From Candidatus Lernaella stagnicola (lineage in GTDB: Bacteria; Lernaellota; Lernaellaia; Lernaellales; Lernaellaceae), in assembly GCA_030765525.1 (NCBI GenBank), contig JAVCCK010000019.1, positions 17,320-81,319 of the forward strand: a stretch of 64,000 bases of DNA, read 5' to 3'. Below are positions 18,766 to 27,322 of this stretch, one piece after another (positions within the stretch are counted from its first letter, which is position 1; every line of letters begins with the position of its first letter). Below the pieces are notes generated by a model. That model was not told the origin of the DNA. It was given only the letters and a program-made list of their open reading frames with translations, and ran no database searches. Both the position numbers and the translations under genes were made by a program.

Positions 18766-19608
18766 ATGAAACCCAACGCACGGCGCCATGTCGTTTTTGC
18801 CGCAGGAATGTTGTTCGTCATGATCGCCGCGATCGCAGTGGCGGGTTCGCACCACCTGGCCGTCATTCGTCCCGGCGGGCCGCCCGCTACGGACCAAGCG
18901 CACGCCCAAGTGGCGGGTTTGATGCACGGGCTGGCCGCGACCGCGGGATGGCCCGCAGGTTCGGCGGATGCGCGGTACTTCAATACGACCGATGACGGCT
19001 ACCGCTACGTGAAGTCGCAACGACCGGGTTTTGTGTTCACCACGCCCGGGTTCTACCTGGCCTACCGCGATGAATTGAAGCTGCAGCCTTTGACGCGGGC
19101 GGTGCTCCGCGAAGGCGACACGATTCAGTATTTCGTCGTCGCGAAAAAAGGTGGCGCAAGTTCGCTCGCCGACCTCAAGGGTAAAACTCTGGCCGGGGCG
19201 CACCTGGCGGAACCGGCGTTCGTCGAGCGCATCGTGCTGGGCGGGCAACTGAAGCTGGGCGACGACGTGCAGGCGAAGGTCACCAGTGGTTTCGCGGCGC
19301 TCAAGAATCTGCATGCCGGGACGGTGGACGCGGTTCTGCTGGATTCGAAGGAAAAACAGGCGCTGGCCGCGTTGCCCTTCGCGGGCGACTTGGTGGTGAT
19401 CTTCACCTCGGCGACGATTCCCAACACGGGCATCATGGCGGTCGGCGGCAACGTGTCCGCGGCCGAGGCGGCGGCGCTACGGAAAGCGGCGGCGGATTTC
19501 TGCGGCAGCGCCGCGGGAAAAGCCGTGTGCGACACCTTCGGTATTGAGCGTTTCGTCCCGGCGGACGCCTCGGTGTACCAACGACTGGTCGATCAATACG
19601 GCCGGTGA
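18766..19608 (+). CDS. PhnD-like periplasmic solute-binding protein
   Basis: A 280-aa exported protein with a signal peptide but no lipobox Cys. It resembles the PhnD/SsuA binding-protein fold: the segment ASSLADLKGKTLAG is the typical hinge-adjacent motif, followed by a region matching the second lobe (GTVDAVLLDSKEK). In ABC systems such proteins capture phosphonate, phosphite or sulfonate, but no ABC permease or ATPase is present here. ATG 18766 has AAGGAG upstream. Its place 39 bp after the MMPL transporter and 25 bp before a nucleotidase-like lipoprotein suggests it works in that export or salvage unit rather than classical phosphonate import. Confidence 0.72.
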   Translation: MKPNARRHVVFAAGMLFVMIAAIAVAGSHHLAVIRPGGPPATDQAHAQVAGLMHGLAATAGWPAGSADARYFNTTDDGYRYVKSQRPGFVFTTPGFYLAYRDELKLQPLTRAVLREGDTIQYFVVAKKGGASSLADLKGKTLAGAHLAEPAFVERIVLGGQLKLGDDVQAKVTSGFAALKNLHAGTVDAVLLDSKEKQALAALPFAGDLVVIFTSATIPNTGIMAVGGNVSAAEAAALRKAAADFCGSAAGKAVCDTFGIERFVPADASVYQRLVDQYGR

Positions 19609-19633
19609 TCCGTATGACCCGGTGGAGAATGTC

Positions 19634-22423
19634 ATGAAACCTTGCTGGATTGTTTTGGTGATTCTCGCCGCGCTTCTGTGCAGCGCGTGCGCCGTCGATA
19701 GCGACGACAACGACGCGGCGGATGGCGATTCCGACCCACCTGCCGACGACGACACGACGGCGGGCGATTCCTTCCACGAGCCCTACCGCCTCGCGATTGT
19801 CGGCGGCAATTTTCAAGCGGGACTCGTCGGCGAGGAGCTGCCCGATCCGCTTGAGATACGGCTCACTGACGCGGACGGCGAACCGGTGCTCGGTCAACGC
19901 ATGCGCTTCATCCGCCTGACCGGTGCCGACGAAGGCCGCGCGACGTTTTCAATGCTGCCGGCCTCAACCGTAACCGACGCCCACGGCATCGCCTCGTGCA
20001 CGATAACGATCGGCGACACGCCGGGCATGCTGCGCGTGCGGGCTGAACTGGGCGACAACAGCGCGTGGCCGGTAACCTTTCACGCGTCGGCCTACCCCGC
20101 CCCGACGAGCCGGCGGCGACCGATTTGTTTTTTGTCGATCAACGATCTGCACGCGCATGTGACCTCGTGGGGGCATCCGAACAACCTGCAGGGCGGCGTG
20201 GCGCGGATCGTGCGGTTGATGCAGACCGTGCGGGCCAACAACGCGCGCGTGGGCGTCGAGACGGTGATCGTGGACGCGGGCGACGACTTCGAGAACACGC
20301 TTTACAACGACATCCCGGGGTTTCTCGAATGGCTCATCGCGACGTGGGACCGCGCGGGCGTGGACGTGTGGCAGGTGGGCAACCACGACTTTCATTTCGG
20401 CATCCCGCTGCTGACCGAGAAACTCCTTGAAGCCCAGAAGCACTTCACGATCGGTGCGAAGGGCCATCCGATGCGCATCGTGTTCGGAAATATCGACCCG
20501 CGAACCATGAAGGAAGAGTTTCTGCCGTGGGCCGAGGATTTCGAAGTCGACTTCAACGATTCGCTCGACGAGAAGCTCTATCAGCAAACCACGATTCTGG
20601 AAAAAGGGCCGATCCGCGTGGGCATCCTGGGCGCGGTGACCGAAGTGGGTGTCTATACGCAGGTGCCCGGCGACCCGCTTTTTTTGAAGCTCATGGGCGC
20701 ACCGAATCCTTACGCGCAGGGCGCGACGTTTTTCAACCCGGACCCGCGCAAGCATGAGTACATCAACACCGGCATTGATAATCTCGTGCACGGCGGCGCG
20801 CACGCGGTGGTGGTCACCTCGCACGTCGGGCTGGGTTTCGGCGACCGGGTCAACATTCCGCCGGGCAAGGACCACTTGATCGCGCAATACGGCTGCGGGG
20901 CGCGCAGCGGGCGGGTGCTGGATCTGCTCATCGGCGCGCACAGCCACGTGCAACTCAACAAGCCGGTGCTCGTGCGCAATCCTCGCGGGACGATCACGCC
21001 CATCGTGCAGGCGCGGGAGGGCGGCTTGTTCGCCGCGCGGGTGGACGCCGTGGTGGACGTCGTGGACGGCGGCATGGAGATGCTGGATTCGCGGCTGGTG
21101 CAGATCAATTCCGACTTGCCCGAAGACCCGCAAACCGCGGTGGAGGTTGAGCAATGGAAGGTGCGCGGTGCGGAGCAGTACGGTAATTGGTTCGACACGG
21201 AACTGATCGCCAGCGATTGTTGGCTGTCGCACCGAGCCGAAACGATTTCCGGTTTGGGCAGCCTAATCAACGACGCGTTCGAGTGGATGTTGGCCGAGGA
21301 CGAATCGCAGCCGGCGGTGGATGGCGCCATCGCCGTGCCGTCGCTGTATCGGGCCGACATCTGGCCCGGCGTGGTGACGGCCGAGCGGGCCTACGACGTG
21401 CTGCCGCTGCACAAGATGGATTTGGAGGGCCACGCGCCGGACACCATCACGATCATGGCCTTTCAGCCGGGGTTGCTCAACGCCTCGATGCTGCTGGTGC
21501 CGGGGACGTGGAATTACGAGACCACGGCCATTGAGTACGCGCTGGAAGTGATCCACAGCCTGCCGGACATCTTGGACCTGATCCCGCCGCTGGGCGAGCA
21601 GCTCAACATCCAGGTCATTCAAATCTCCGGCGTCGAGTATGAGGTCGATATGACCGCGCCGATGTTTCGCCACGTCGTGCCGGGCTCGGTGCTGATCAAC
21701 GGCGAGCCGCCGGACCCGGAAAAGGTTTACCAGGTGGCGCTGGTGCACAGCATGGCGCACACGTTGGTGTACGCGCTCAACCGCCTGGTCGTTGCGGAAA
21801 AAGAAGGTGAGGGGCTGGTCAAGATATTGCTCGACGACCCCGTTACCGGCGAGCCGATGCACGACACCGGTATCCCCATCTGGCTGGCGTTGCAGGAGTA
21901 TCTCGACGCCCTGCCCGTCGACGTGCTGCCGCGGGAAGACGTCACCATCACCGGTGCGGATGTGCGCACGATCCAGCCGGACCTGACGGTCAATTCGACC
22001 GAAATCGACATCGCGGGTGCGGCGCGTGGCGAGACGGCGACGGTCTCGGTGTTGGTGCGCAATAACGGCCTGCAGGGCGTGCGTCACGCGGTGGCGCGCG
22101 TCTACGTTGATGCCACGCCGTGGGATCAAACCGACCAGCCGGACGGTCGCTCTGAGCTTGAGGGGCTGGGTGCAAATTACATCGGTTCGTGGGTGGAGAT
22201 CGCGCGGGAGGAAATCGCCGTCGGCCCGCATCCGGACGTGGCGCCGCTGTTGGTCGATTGGGACGTGCCGGACAACTGGCCGCCCGGAATGTACACGGCC
22301 CACGTGCGCATCGACGAAATCACGTGCGACGAGATCGACGCCAACACCGGCCTACCCTACGCCGACGCATTCCGCGACAACCATTGGGGCGAGCAGGTGA
22401 TGGCGTATTTCGAGATCGAGTAG
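19634..22423 (+). CDS. 5'-nucleotidase/UshA-like metallophosphatase lipoprotein
   Basis: A 929-aa exported protein. Lipobox LLCSAC with C19, then a short Asp-rich linker. An Ig-like domain (about 55-150) precedes a calcineurin-type phosphoesterase with metal-binding motifs INDLHAH, VDAGDDF, VGNHDFHFG, VVTSHVG and GAHSHV. A 5'-nucleotidase C-terminal region (about 510-780) and a CARDB-like beta domain (about 790-925, with LVRNNGLQGVRHAVARV) follow. Expected to hydrolyse nucleotides or other phosphoesters outside the cytoplasm. GDDF replaces the usual GDxx motif without losing the ligand Asp. ATG 19634 has GGTGGAG upstream and follows the PhnD-like gene by 25 bp. Confidence 0.85.
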   Translation: MKPCWIVLVILAALLCSACAVDSDDNDAADGDSDPPADDDTTAGDSFHEPYRLAIVGGNFQAGLVGEELPDPLEIRLTDADGEPVLGQRMRFIRLTGADEGRATFSMLPASTVTDAHGIASCTITIGDTPGMLRVRAELGDNSAWPVTFHASAYPAPTSRRRPICFLSINDLHAHVTSWGHPNNLQGGVARIVRLMQTVRANNARVGVETVIVDAGDDFENTLYNDIPGFLEWLIATWDRAGVDVWQVGNHDFHFGIPLLTEKLLEAQKHFTIGAKGHPMRIVFGNIDPRTMKEEFLPWAEDFEVDFNDSLDEKLYQQTTILEKGPIRVGILGAVTEVGVYTQVPGDPLFLKLMGAPNPYAQGATFFNPDPRKHEYINTGIDNLVHGGAHAVVVTSHVGLGFGDRVNIPPGKDHLIAQYGCGARSGRVLDLLIGAHSHVQLNKPVLVRNPRGTITPIVQAREGGLFAARVDAVVDVVDGGMEMLDSRLVQINSDLPEDPQTAVEVEQWKVRGAEQYGNWFDTELIASDCWLSHRAETISGLGSLINDAFEWMLAEDESQPAVDGAIAVPSLYRADIWPGVVTAERAYDVLPLHKMDLEGHAPDTITIMAFQPGLLNASMLLVPGTWNYETTAIEYALEVIHSLPDILDLIPPLGEQLNIQVIQISGVEYEVDMTAPMFRHVVPGSVLINGEPPDPEKVYQVALVHSMAHTLVYALNRLVVAEKEGEGLVKILLDDPVTGEPMHDTGIPIWLALQEYLDALPVDVLPREDVTITGADVRTIQPDLTVNSTEIDIAGAARGETATVSVLVRNNGLQGVRHAVARVYVDATPWDQTDQPDGRSELEGLGANYIGSWVEIAREEIAVGPHPDVAPLLVDWDVPDNWPPGMYTAHVRIDEITCDEIDANTGLPYADAFRDNHWGEQVMAYFEIE

Positions 22424-22429
22424 CGCGCC

Positions 22430-23239
22430 TTACTCGGCGAGCGTTTCCAAAAAGACGCTGGCCCAAATTTGGTTGGCGCCGACACGCGGTTGGCCTTTTT
22501 TACGACTGTTTTTCGAATACGTGTTGATGAGGCCGTAGGCGCAGCAAGCCTCGCCGTCCCGTTGCGCGGCATCGAATTTATACTTGCCGATGACTTCCAG
22601 CGCCCGCTTGCCGTAGTTGGGCCAGGAGGTCTCGAGCAAAAAGGCGTCGCGCACCTTGCCCTTTTCATCCACCGCGATGAGCAGCGACGCCACGTTGAAG
22701 TCGGGCGTGGTCTTGCTTCGCGACCAGATTCCCCAGTCCGTTTTGCCGGCGATTTTCGGCGGCGTATAGGATTCCGCAGGCGGCGCGAGCGTGCGACCCA
22801 TCGCCGCCGTGGTCACAACGCCTTTGACGAACATCGACCGCAGGAAGTCGGACTCGAGGTGCAGCACGCCCGCAGCGCGTCGGGAGGAAAGTTCATCGCG
22901 GCGCAGGTCCACAAAGACGACCGCGAAATGCGTACGCTTCTCGTCCCACCCATCAACCCACAACAGATAATCGCTTTCCACGGCGCGCGCCGCATCCCCG
23001 GCCTCGGTGAGAGAATAGCCGGGTCGGATTGTGATGCCCTTGGCGCGCAGTTTCATCTTCACCGCCGGCGGCGGGAGCACCTGCCATTTATCGAGTCGCC
23101 GCAACTGGTGTTCCGCTTCCTCCATGGCGATGTCGTTCGCCGTGGAACCGCCCCGCCCCAACACAATGATCGACGCTTTCGCCCAGGCCGCGTCGGGAAG
23201 CAGCAACAACGAAATAACAACGAATAGAATTCGATGCAT
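22430..23239 (-). CDS. Exported protein with TonB-like C-terminal domain
   Basis: A 269-aa protein with a signal peptide (cleavage near AWAKA) and no further membrane helix. Residues about 175-245 read LLIAVDEKGKVRDAFLLETS, then ALEVIGKYKFDAAQRDG, the pattern of a TonB C-terminal/energy-transducer domain, although the usual N-terminal anchor of TonB is absent. The middle segment is unassigned. ATG 23239 has GAGAGG upstream. The stop is 6 bp from the convergent stop of the nucleotidase-like gene. It may be a periplasmic TonB-fold protein rather than a working transducer. Confidence 0.6.
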   Translation of the reverse strand: MHRILFVVISLLLLPDAAWAKASIIVLGRGGSTANDIAMEEAEHQLRRLDKWQVLPPPAVKMKLRAKGITIRPGYSLTEAGDAARAVESDYLLWVDGWDEKRTHFAVVFVDLRRDELSSRRAAGVLHLESDFLRSMFVKGVVTTAAMGRTLAPPAESYTPPKIAGKTDWGIWSRSKTTPDFNVASLLIAVDEKGKVRDAFLLETSWPNYGKRALEVIGKYKFDAAQRDGEACCAYGLINTYSKNSRKKGQPRVGANQIWASVFLETLAE

Positions 23240-23402
23240 CGGCGCCTCTCTTTCCTTTTTGACTTATAGGTACCAAGCCAAAAATCGCCCGGCAGGTCAA
23301 GCGGCAGGCGGCGATACGAATGTTTTCACCTCGCGCGCCTTGCAATTCTCGCCCGGTTGTTTAATCGTTTGCCAAATTGTTTTTTGTTGAAAGGATTCGT
23401 TC

Positions 23403-24155
23403 ATGGTGTTGCGTACAACTTGTTTTTCCACGGCGTTGTTGTTGCTCATTGGCTTGTTGATTTTCGCCGCGAGCGCGACCGCGGACGAAGATCCGTTGAC
23501 GACATTCAAAACGGTTCTGGCCAAGGCGGAGCAATCCTACGCCCGCGTAAAACACTTCGAAGGGGAGATCGAAGCACAGGAACGGGTCAAAGGGAAATTG
23601 AACGAAAAGGAATTCATCCACTTCCTGATCGTCAAGGAGTCCAAGAGCTTCGCCTACCAGTGGCACAAGGGCGGACGGTACAACGGCCTGGTCGCCTCGC
23701 ACATCGCCGAACGCGACGGCGAAGACAAGTTCCGCGCCATCGGTACCGGCAAACTGAAGCTCATCGGCGTGCAACACCTGGGATACTATTCCTACATCGT
23801 CGACAAGTTTTACCCGCATCATTTCCGCATTCACGAATACGGCATCGGCTTTCTTCTGGGGCGGATGATCAGAGTCCACAAGCGCGCCGAGGCGTTGGCC
23901 AAACTTTCCGTGACCGACCGCGGCGTCGTCACCCGGCCCAGCGGCGCGCAAGTTCATCTGTTCGAGACCCGCCTGTCGCCCAATGCCGCCGACGGCCTCG
24001 AGTACTCGCGCACGATTCTCGGCTTCAGCCCGGAGCACGATTTGCCGCTGCTCACTGAGTTGTACGATTTTGAAGGCCGTCTGCATTCGCGCTATGAAAT
24101 CACCGAGCTGACCCTCAACGGCCCCTACGACCAAAGCGCGTTTGATCTGAAATAA
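23403..24155 (+). CDS. Exported DUF1571/LolA-like protein
   Basis: A 250-aa protein with a signal peptide ending near SATA. The mature part (FEGEIEAQERVKGKLNEKEF, then a stretch with IGTGKLKLIG, then ELYDFEGRLHSRYEITEL at the end) resembles the DUF1571/outer-membrane-lipoprotein-sorting half-barrel type seen in proteins that carry or shield hydrophobic ligands. The family call is from memory and moderate. ATG 23403 has GAAAGG upstream. Divergent from the TonB-like gene; it ends before a bidirectional terminator. Confidence 0.5.
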   Translation: MVLRTTCFSTALLLLIGLLIFAASATADEDPLTTFKTVLAKAEQSYARVKHFEGEIEAQERVKGKLNEKEFIHFLIVKESKSFAYQWHKGGRYNGLVASHIAERDGEDKFRAIGTGKLKLIGVQHLGYYSYIVDKFYPHHFRIHEYGIGFLLGRMIRVHKRAEALAKLSVTDRGVVTRPSGAQVHLFETRLSPNAADGLEYSRTILGFSPEHDLPLLTELYDFEGRLHSRYEITELTLNGPYDQSAFDLK

Positions 24156-24172
24156 GAGCCCCGCATACAAAA

Positions 24173-24198
24173 AAGGCGGCCCGTTTCCAGGCCGCCTT
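24173..24198. terminator. Bidirectional rho-independent terminator
   Basis: Perfect 9-bp stem AAGGCGGCC/GGCCGCCTT with an 8-nt loop, followed by a T-rich tract on both strands (GTTTT on plus; six T on minus). It sits between two convergent genes whose stops are 62 bp apart. Confidence 0.88.
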
Positions 24199-24216
24199 GT
24201 TTTCATCCCGCGTAAA

Positions 24217-26325
24217 TCAGCAGCCGCAGCCGCCGCCGTCGTTATCGTCGTCATCGTCATCGGCGGGGTTGCCGCCGGTCGCGTCATCGTCGCCGGAATC
24301 GTCGTCGCCGGAATCGTCGTCGCCGGAATCGTCATCGCCGGCAGAGTCGTCATCGCCGGGCGCTGCGTCCTCCAGGCCGGTAATCACCAACGAAAAACGC
24401 TGCGGCCCCTCGGGCACGCCCGCAGCCGTCACGACGATCTCGACGGGCGCTTTGCCGTCGAGGTCGAAGGTGATCTGCTCGACCGGATCGCGCTCGTTCA
24501 CGGCCCGCGTCGCCAGGTCGCCGGGATTGGCCGGATCGAGCGTCCACGGCAGGATGGTCCCGTCCGCGGCCACCAACGTCAGGTCTAGATCGTTGACCAG
24601 CGTGCGCTCCGCCAGCAGCGAGCCGGCAACGTCAGTCCACGCCAAGGTCACTTTGATCGGGTCGCCGGTGGGCTCGAGTTGCAACCGGTACTCTCCGCCT
24701 TGATCGAGCGATTCTTCAACGATCAACGCACCGTCGATCAAATCGAGGGTCGCGGGCACGTCCAGCCCGCCGAAACCGTATTGGTAGTCCGGTCCCGGCT
24801 GTCCCAACTCGGTGGCGCCATGAATGAACAGCGCTTTCATCGTCGAGGCCCACGCATCTTCGCCGCCGATTTGCCGGCGCCAGTATTCCTGCGCCAACGC
24901 GACGGAACCGGTGACGACGGGCGAAGCCATGCTCGTGCCGCACATCGACATGTAGTCCGTGTCGGGTCCGGAAAAGGGTCCGCTGCAACTGACCAAGCCG
25001 CCGGTAACCGAGCAGCCCGGCGCGCTGATGTCCGGTCGCATACGGCCGTCGTCGGTCGGCCCCCAACTGGAGAAGGGCGTCATGGATTGGTCTTCTTTGT
25101 TGACCGCGCCCACAGTGATGGAATTCTTGGCCGTCGCGGGCGGCGCGGTAGTGTAGTAGGCGTTCCCACAAGCGCCGTCGTTGTTGCCGCGCTCGTTGCC
25201 GTTGGCCCACACGATCGTGATGCGGCCGAAGGCTTCGCCGATGATGCCGTCGATCAACTGCGCGGTACGCTCGTAGTCGCCTTCCTTGTCGCAAAAGATC
25301 GACCCGAGTTGGGAGATGTTCGAACCGATGGAATTGTTGGACACCGACGCGCCCGCGGCGATGGCGTCGCGGTAGGCGCTCTCCATGTTGCCGGGTTGGT
25401 TGTACAACGGCGGTAACGTGGGTATCGGCAGGATCGTCGTGGAGATGATCTCCGCCTCGGGAGCCATCCCGCGCCAGAAGCCGTCCGACGCCGTGCCGTC
25501 GCCGGCGATCGTGCAGGAAACGTGCGTGGCGTGGCCGATGATATCCGGCATGGAGAAGCCGCTGGTCGTCACGCGACCGGCGAGATCCGGGTGCGCGTTG
25601 GCGCCGGTGGCCGGGGAGCCTCCGTCGAGCACGAACGCTTTCACGCCCGCGCCGCTCACCGAATACGGCGGCTCTTGCGCGATGTCGGCCCCGGTAGTGA
25701 CGCGCGCCGTGTTCATCATGGGAGCCAACGCCGGTCCGGCCTCGGCGACCCACACGACCTGGTCACGCGCGGCCAGGTTTTCGATTTCCGCCGCGTCGAG
25801 CGTGACGATAAAGGAGTTGGTCAGCGTGGCGTAGTCGTGTTGTTCGGCGTCGAAGTCGGCGAGGACCCGTTCAGCCGCCGTGCGGCCGACATCCAAATGA
25901 AAACCGACGTCCACCACCCGGCGACCGAATCCGGCGTCGCTATGTGGGGCGAAACGTCCCTCTCGAACGGCGGTGTGCAACTTGTCCGACGCGCGGATTT
26001 CACCCACCCACCGCAACGTCGCGCGGTCGCTTTTGGGTAGGGAGACCTCGGCCGCGACAGCCGCGATGTACGCGTTGCCGCCGACGGAACGCAACAGACG
26101 AAGCCCACGCGCCGCGAGCTGGTCCCGGGTTGCCGCGTTGGGTAACCGGTCGAATTGCACAAAGGCATGGCGACCGGAGAATTGCGACAGGGCGGCGTCG
26201 ACGTCGAGTGATGTGGGGGTGAAGTGCCGCGCGTGCAGCCTAACTTCACGATCTGCGGCCATCGCGGAACCGGCCGCGATCACCAACGAAAGCAGGAGGA
26301 TTAAAACAATCAAACGGTGTTTCAT
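24217..26325 (-). CDS. Subtilisin-like (S8) serine protease with Asp-rich GGGCGC tail
   Basis: A 702-aa secreted protease. Signal peptide (cleavage near SAMA), a prodomain-like region of about 160 residues, then an S8 domain with Asp in KAFVLDGGSP, His in IGHATHVSCTIAGDG, oxyanion Asn in WANGNERGNND and Ser in CGTSMASPVVTG. A beta domain follows (about 540-645). The last 60 residues are a GDDDSGDDDS repeat leading to DDDDDDNDGGG and the terminus CGC. No C-terminal membrane helix follows, so this is not a standard sorting signal of the MYXO- or GlyGly-CTERM type. ATG 26325 has GAAGGA at good spacing; GTG 26328 also possible. Confidence 0.88.
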   Translation of the reverse strand: MKHRLIVLILLLSLVIAAGSAMAADREVRLHARHFTPTSLDVDAALSQFSGRHAFVQFDRLPNAATRDQLAARGLRLLRSVGGNAYIAAVAAEVSLPKSDRATLRWVGEIRASDKLHTAVREGRFAPHSDAGFGRRVVDVGFHLDVGRTAAERVLADFDAEQHDYATLTNSFIVTLDAAEIENLAARDQVVWVAEAGPALAPMMNTARVTTGADIAQEPPYSVSGAGVKAFVLDGGSPATGANAHPDLAGRVTTSGFSMPDIIGHATHVSCTIAGDGTASDGFWRGMAPEAEIISTTILPIPTLPPLYNQPGNMESAYRDAIAAGASVSNNSIGSNISQLGSIFCDKEGDYERTAQLIDGIIGEAFGRITIVWANGNERGNNDGACGNAYYTTAPPATAKNSITVGAVNKEDQSMTPFSSWGPTDDGRMRPDISAPGCSVTGGLVSCSGPFSGPDTDYMSMCGTSMASPVVTGSVALAQEYWRRQIGGEDAWASTMKALFIHGATELGQPGPDYQYGFGGLDVPATLDLIDGALIVEESLDQGGEYRLQLEPTGDPIKVTLAWTDVAGSLLAERTLVNDLDLTLVAADGTILPWTLDPANPGDLATRAVNERDPVEQITFDLDGKAPVEIVVTAAGVPEGPQRFSLVITGLEDAAPGDDDSAGDDDSGDDDSGDDDSGDDDATGGNPADDDDDDNDGGGCGC

Positions 26326-26411
26326 CACGTATCCTTCGAATCACGCGGATCCTCGCATACAAGCCGGAGCAACATGATAAGCATTGTGTCCCAAGACGCC
26401 AGAGGCAGCGT

Positions 26412-27302
26412 TCAGGTATCGTCGCGAACGGGTCTCACGCAGTTTCGGCCGGCAGCTTTGGCTTCGTCGAGGCGGCGGTCGGCTTCGGCGATCCACGCCT
26501 CGGCCGACACGTTCTCGCCGTTCGCTTCGGCCAGGCCCATGGAAAGAGTCACGGAAATCGCTTGTTCTTCGAAAGAAAAGTGGGTGCTTTCGACACGCTG
26601 GCGCAAGCGCTCGGCAATGGCGATCGCCCCGGTCATGGTCGTCTCGGGGAGCAGCACCGCGAATTTCTCGCCGCCCCACCGGCAGAACACGTCGCCCGCG
26701 CGAAGTGCCCCGAACACCAGATTGCCCAGTTGGGTCAGCACGCGGTCGCCGGCGAGTTCGCCGAAACGATCGTTGATGTTTTGGAAGCGGTCGAGATCCA
26801 TGAACACCAAAGTGATGGGCCGTTTGTAGCGTTTGAGCCGGTACAAGCCGTGCCCGATTTCTTTTTTGAAATGCGACCGGTTAAACGCGCCGGTGAGCGG
26901 ATCGGTGGTCATGACGCGAACGATCACGGCGTGGTAGGACGTCTCGATGTTGTCGTTGTGCAGGAACTTGAAGAGGCTTCGCCCGATGGCGATGCGGTCG
27001 CCGTCCGCCAAACGCTGCCGCGCGATCGGCGTGCCGTTGACGAGCGTGATGTTCGTCGACTCCAAATCGACGATGGACACGCCTTCGGGTTCCGGTTCGA
27101 AGCGACAGTGATGCCGCGAAACCGAGGCGTCGGCCAGGTGGATATCGCAGTCCGGGGCGCGGCCGGCTAAAAGCGATTCCTCTTCGATCAGATACCGGCG
27201 TCCCGGATACTCGCCGTAAACCATCACGAGACAAGCATAGCCTGAGTTGGCGGAGTCGCCGGTTGGTTCCTGGATTTCCTGCGGACGTGTGGGGTCGTCC
27301 AT
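26412..27302 (-). CDS. FHA-GGDEF protein with altered active site (GGEKF)
   Basis: A 296-aa cytoplasmic signalling protein. Residues about 30-125 form an FHA phosphothreonine-binding domain (GRAPDCDI, SVSRHHCRFE, LESTNITLVNGTP). Residues about 130-290 are a GGDEF domain (DPLTGAFNRSHF, FMDLDRFQNIND). The active-site loop is GGEKF at 210-214, so the conserved fourth Glu is Lys. The inhibitory site RAGD is intact five residues upstream. It may be an inactive c-di-GMP sensor, a low-activity cyclase or one with altered chemistry. ATG 27302 has GGAGG. It follows the Ser/Thr kinase-WD40 gene by 20 bp, so its FHA domain probably reads that kinase's phosphorylation. Confidence 0.85.
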   Translation of the reverse strand: MDDPTRPQEIQEPTGDSANSGYACLVMVYGEYPGRRYLIEEESLLAGRAPDCDIHLADASVSRHHCRFEPEPEGVSIVDLESTNITLVNGTPIARQRLADGDRIAIGRSLFKFLHNDNIETSYHAVIVRVMTTDPLTGAFNRSHFKKEIGHGLYRLKRYKRPITLVFMDLDRFQNINDRFGELAGDRVLTQLGNLVFGALRAGDVFCRWGGEKFAVLLPETTMTGAIAIAERLRQRVESTHFSFEEQAISVTLSMGLAEANGENVSAEAWIAEADRRLDEAKAAGRNCVRPVRDDT

Positions 27303-27322
27303 CTTCGCCTCCGAATCCCCGG

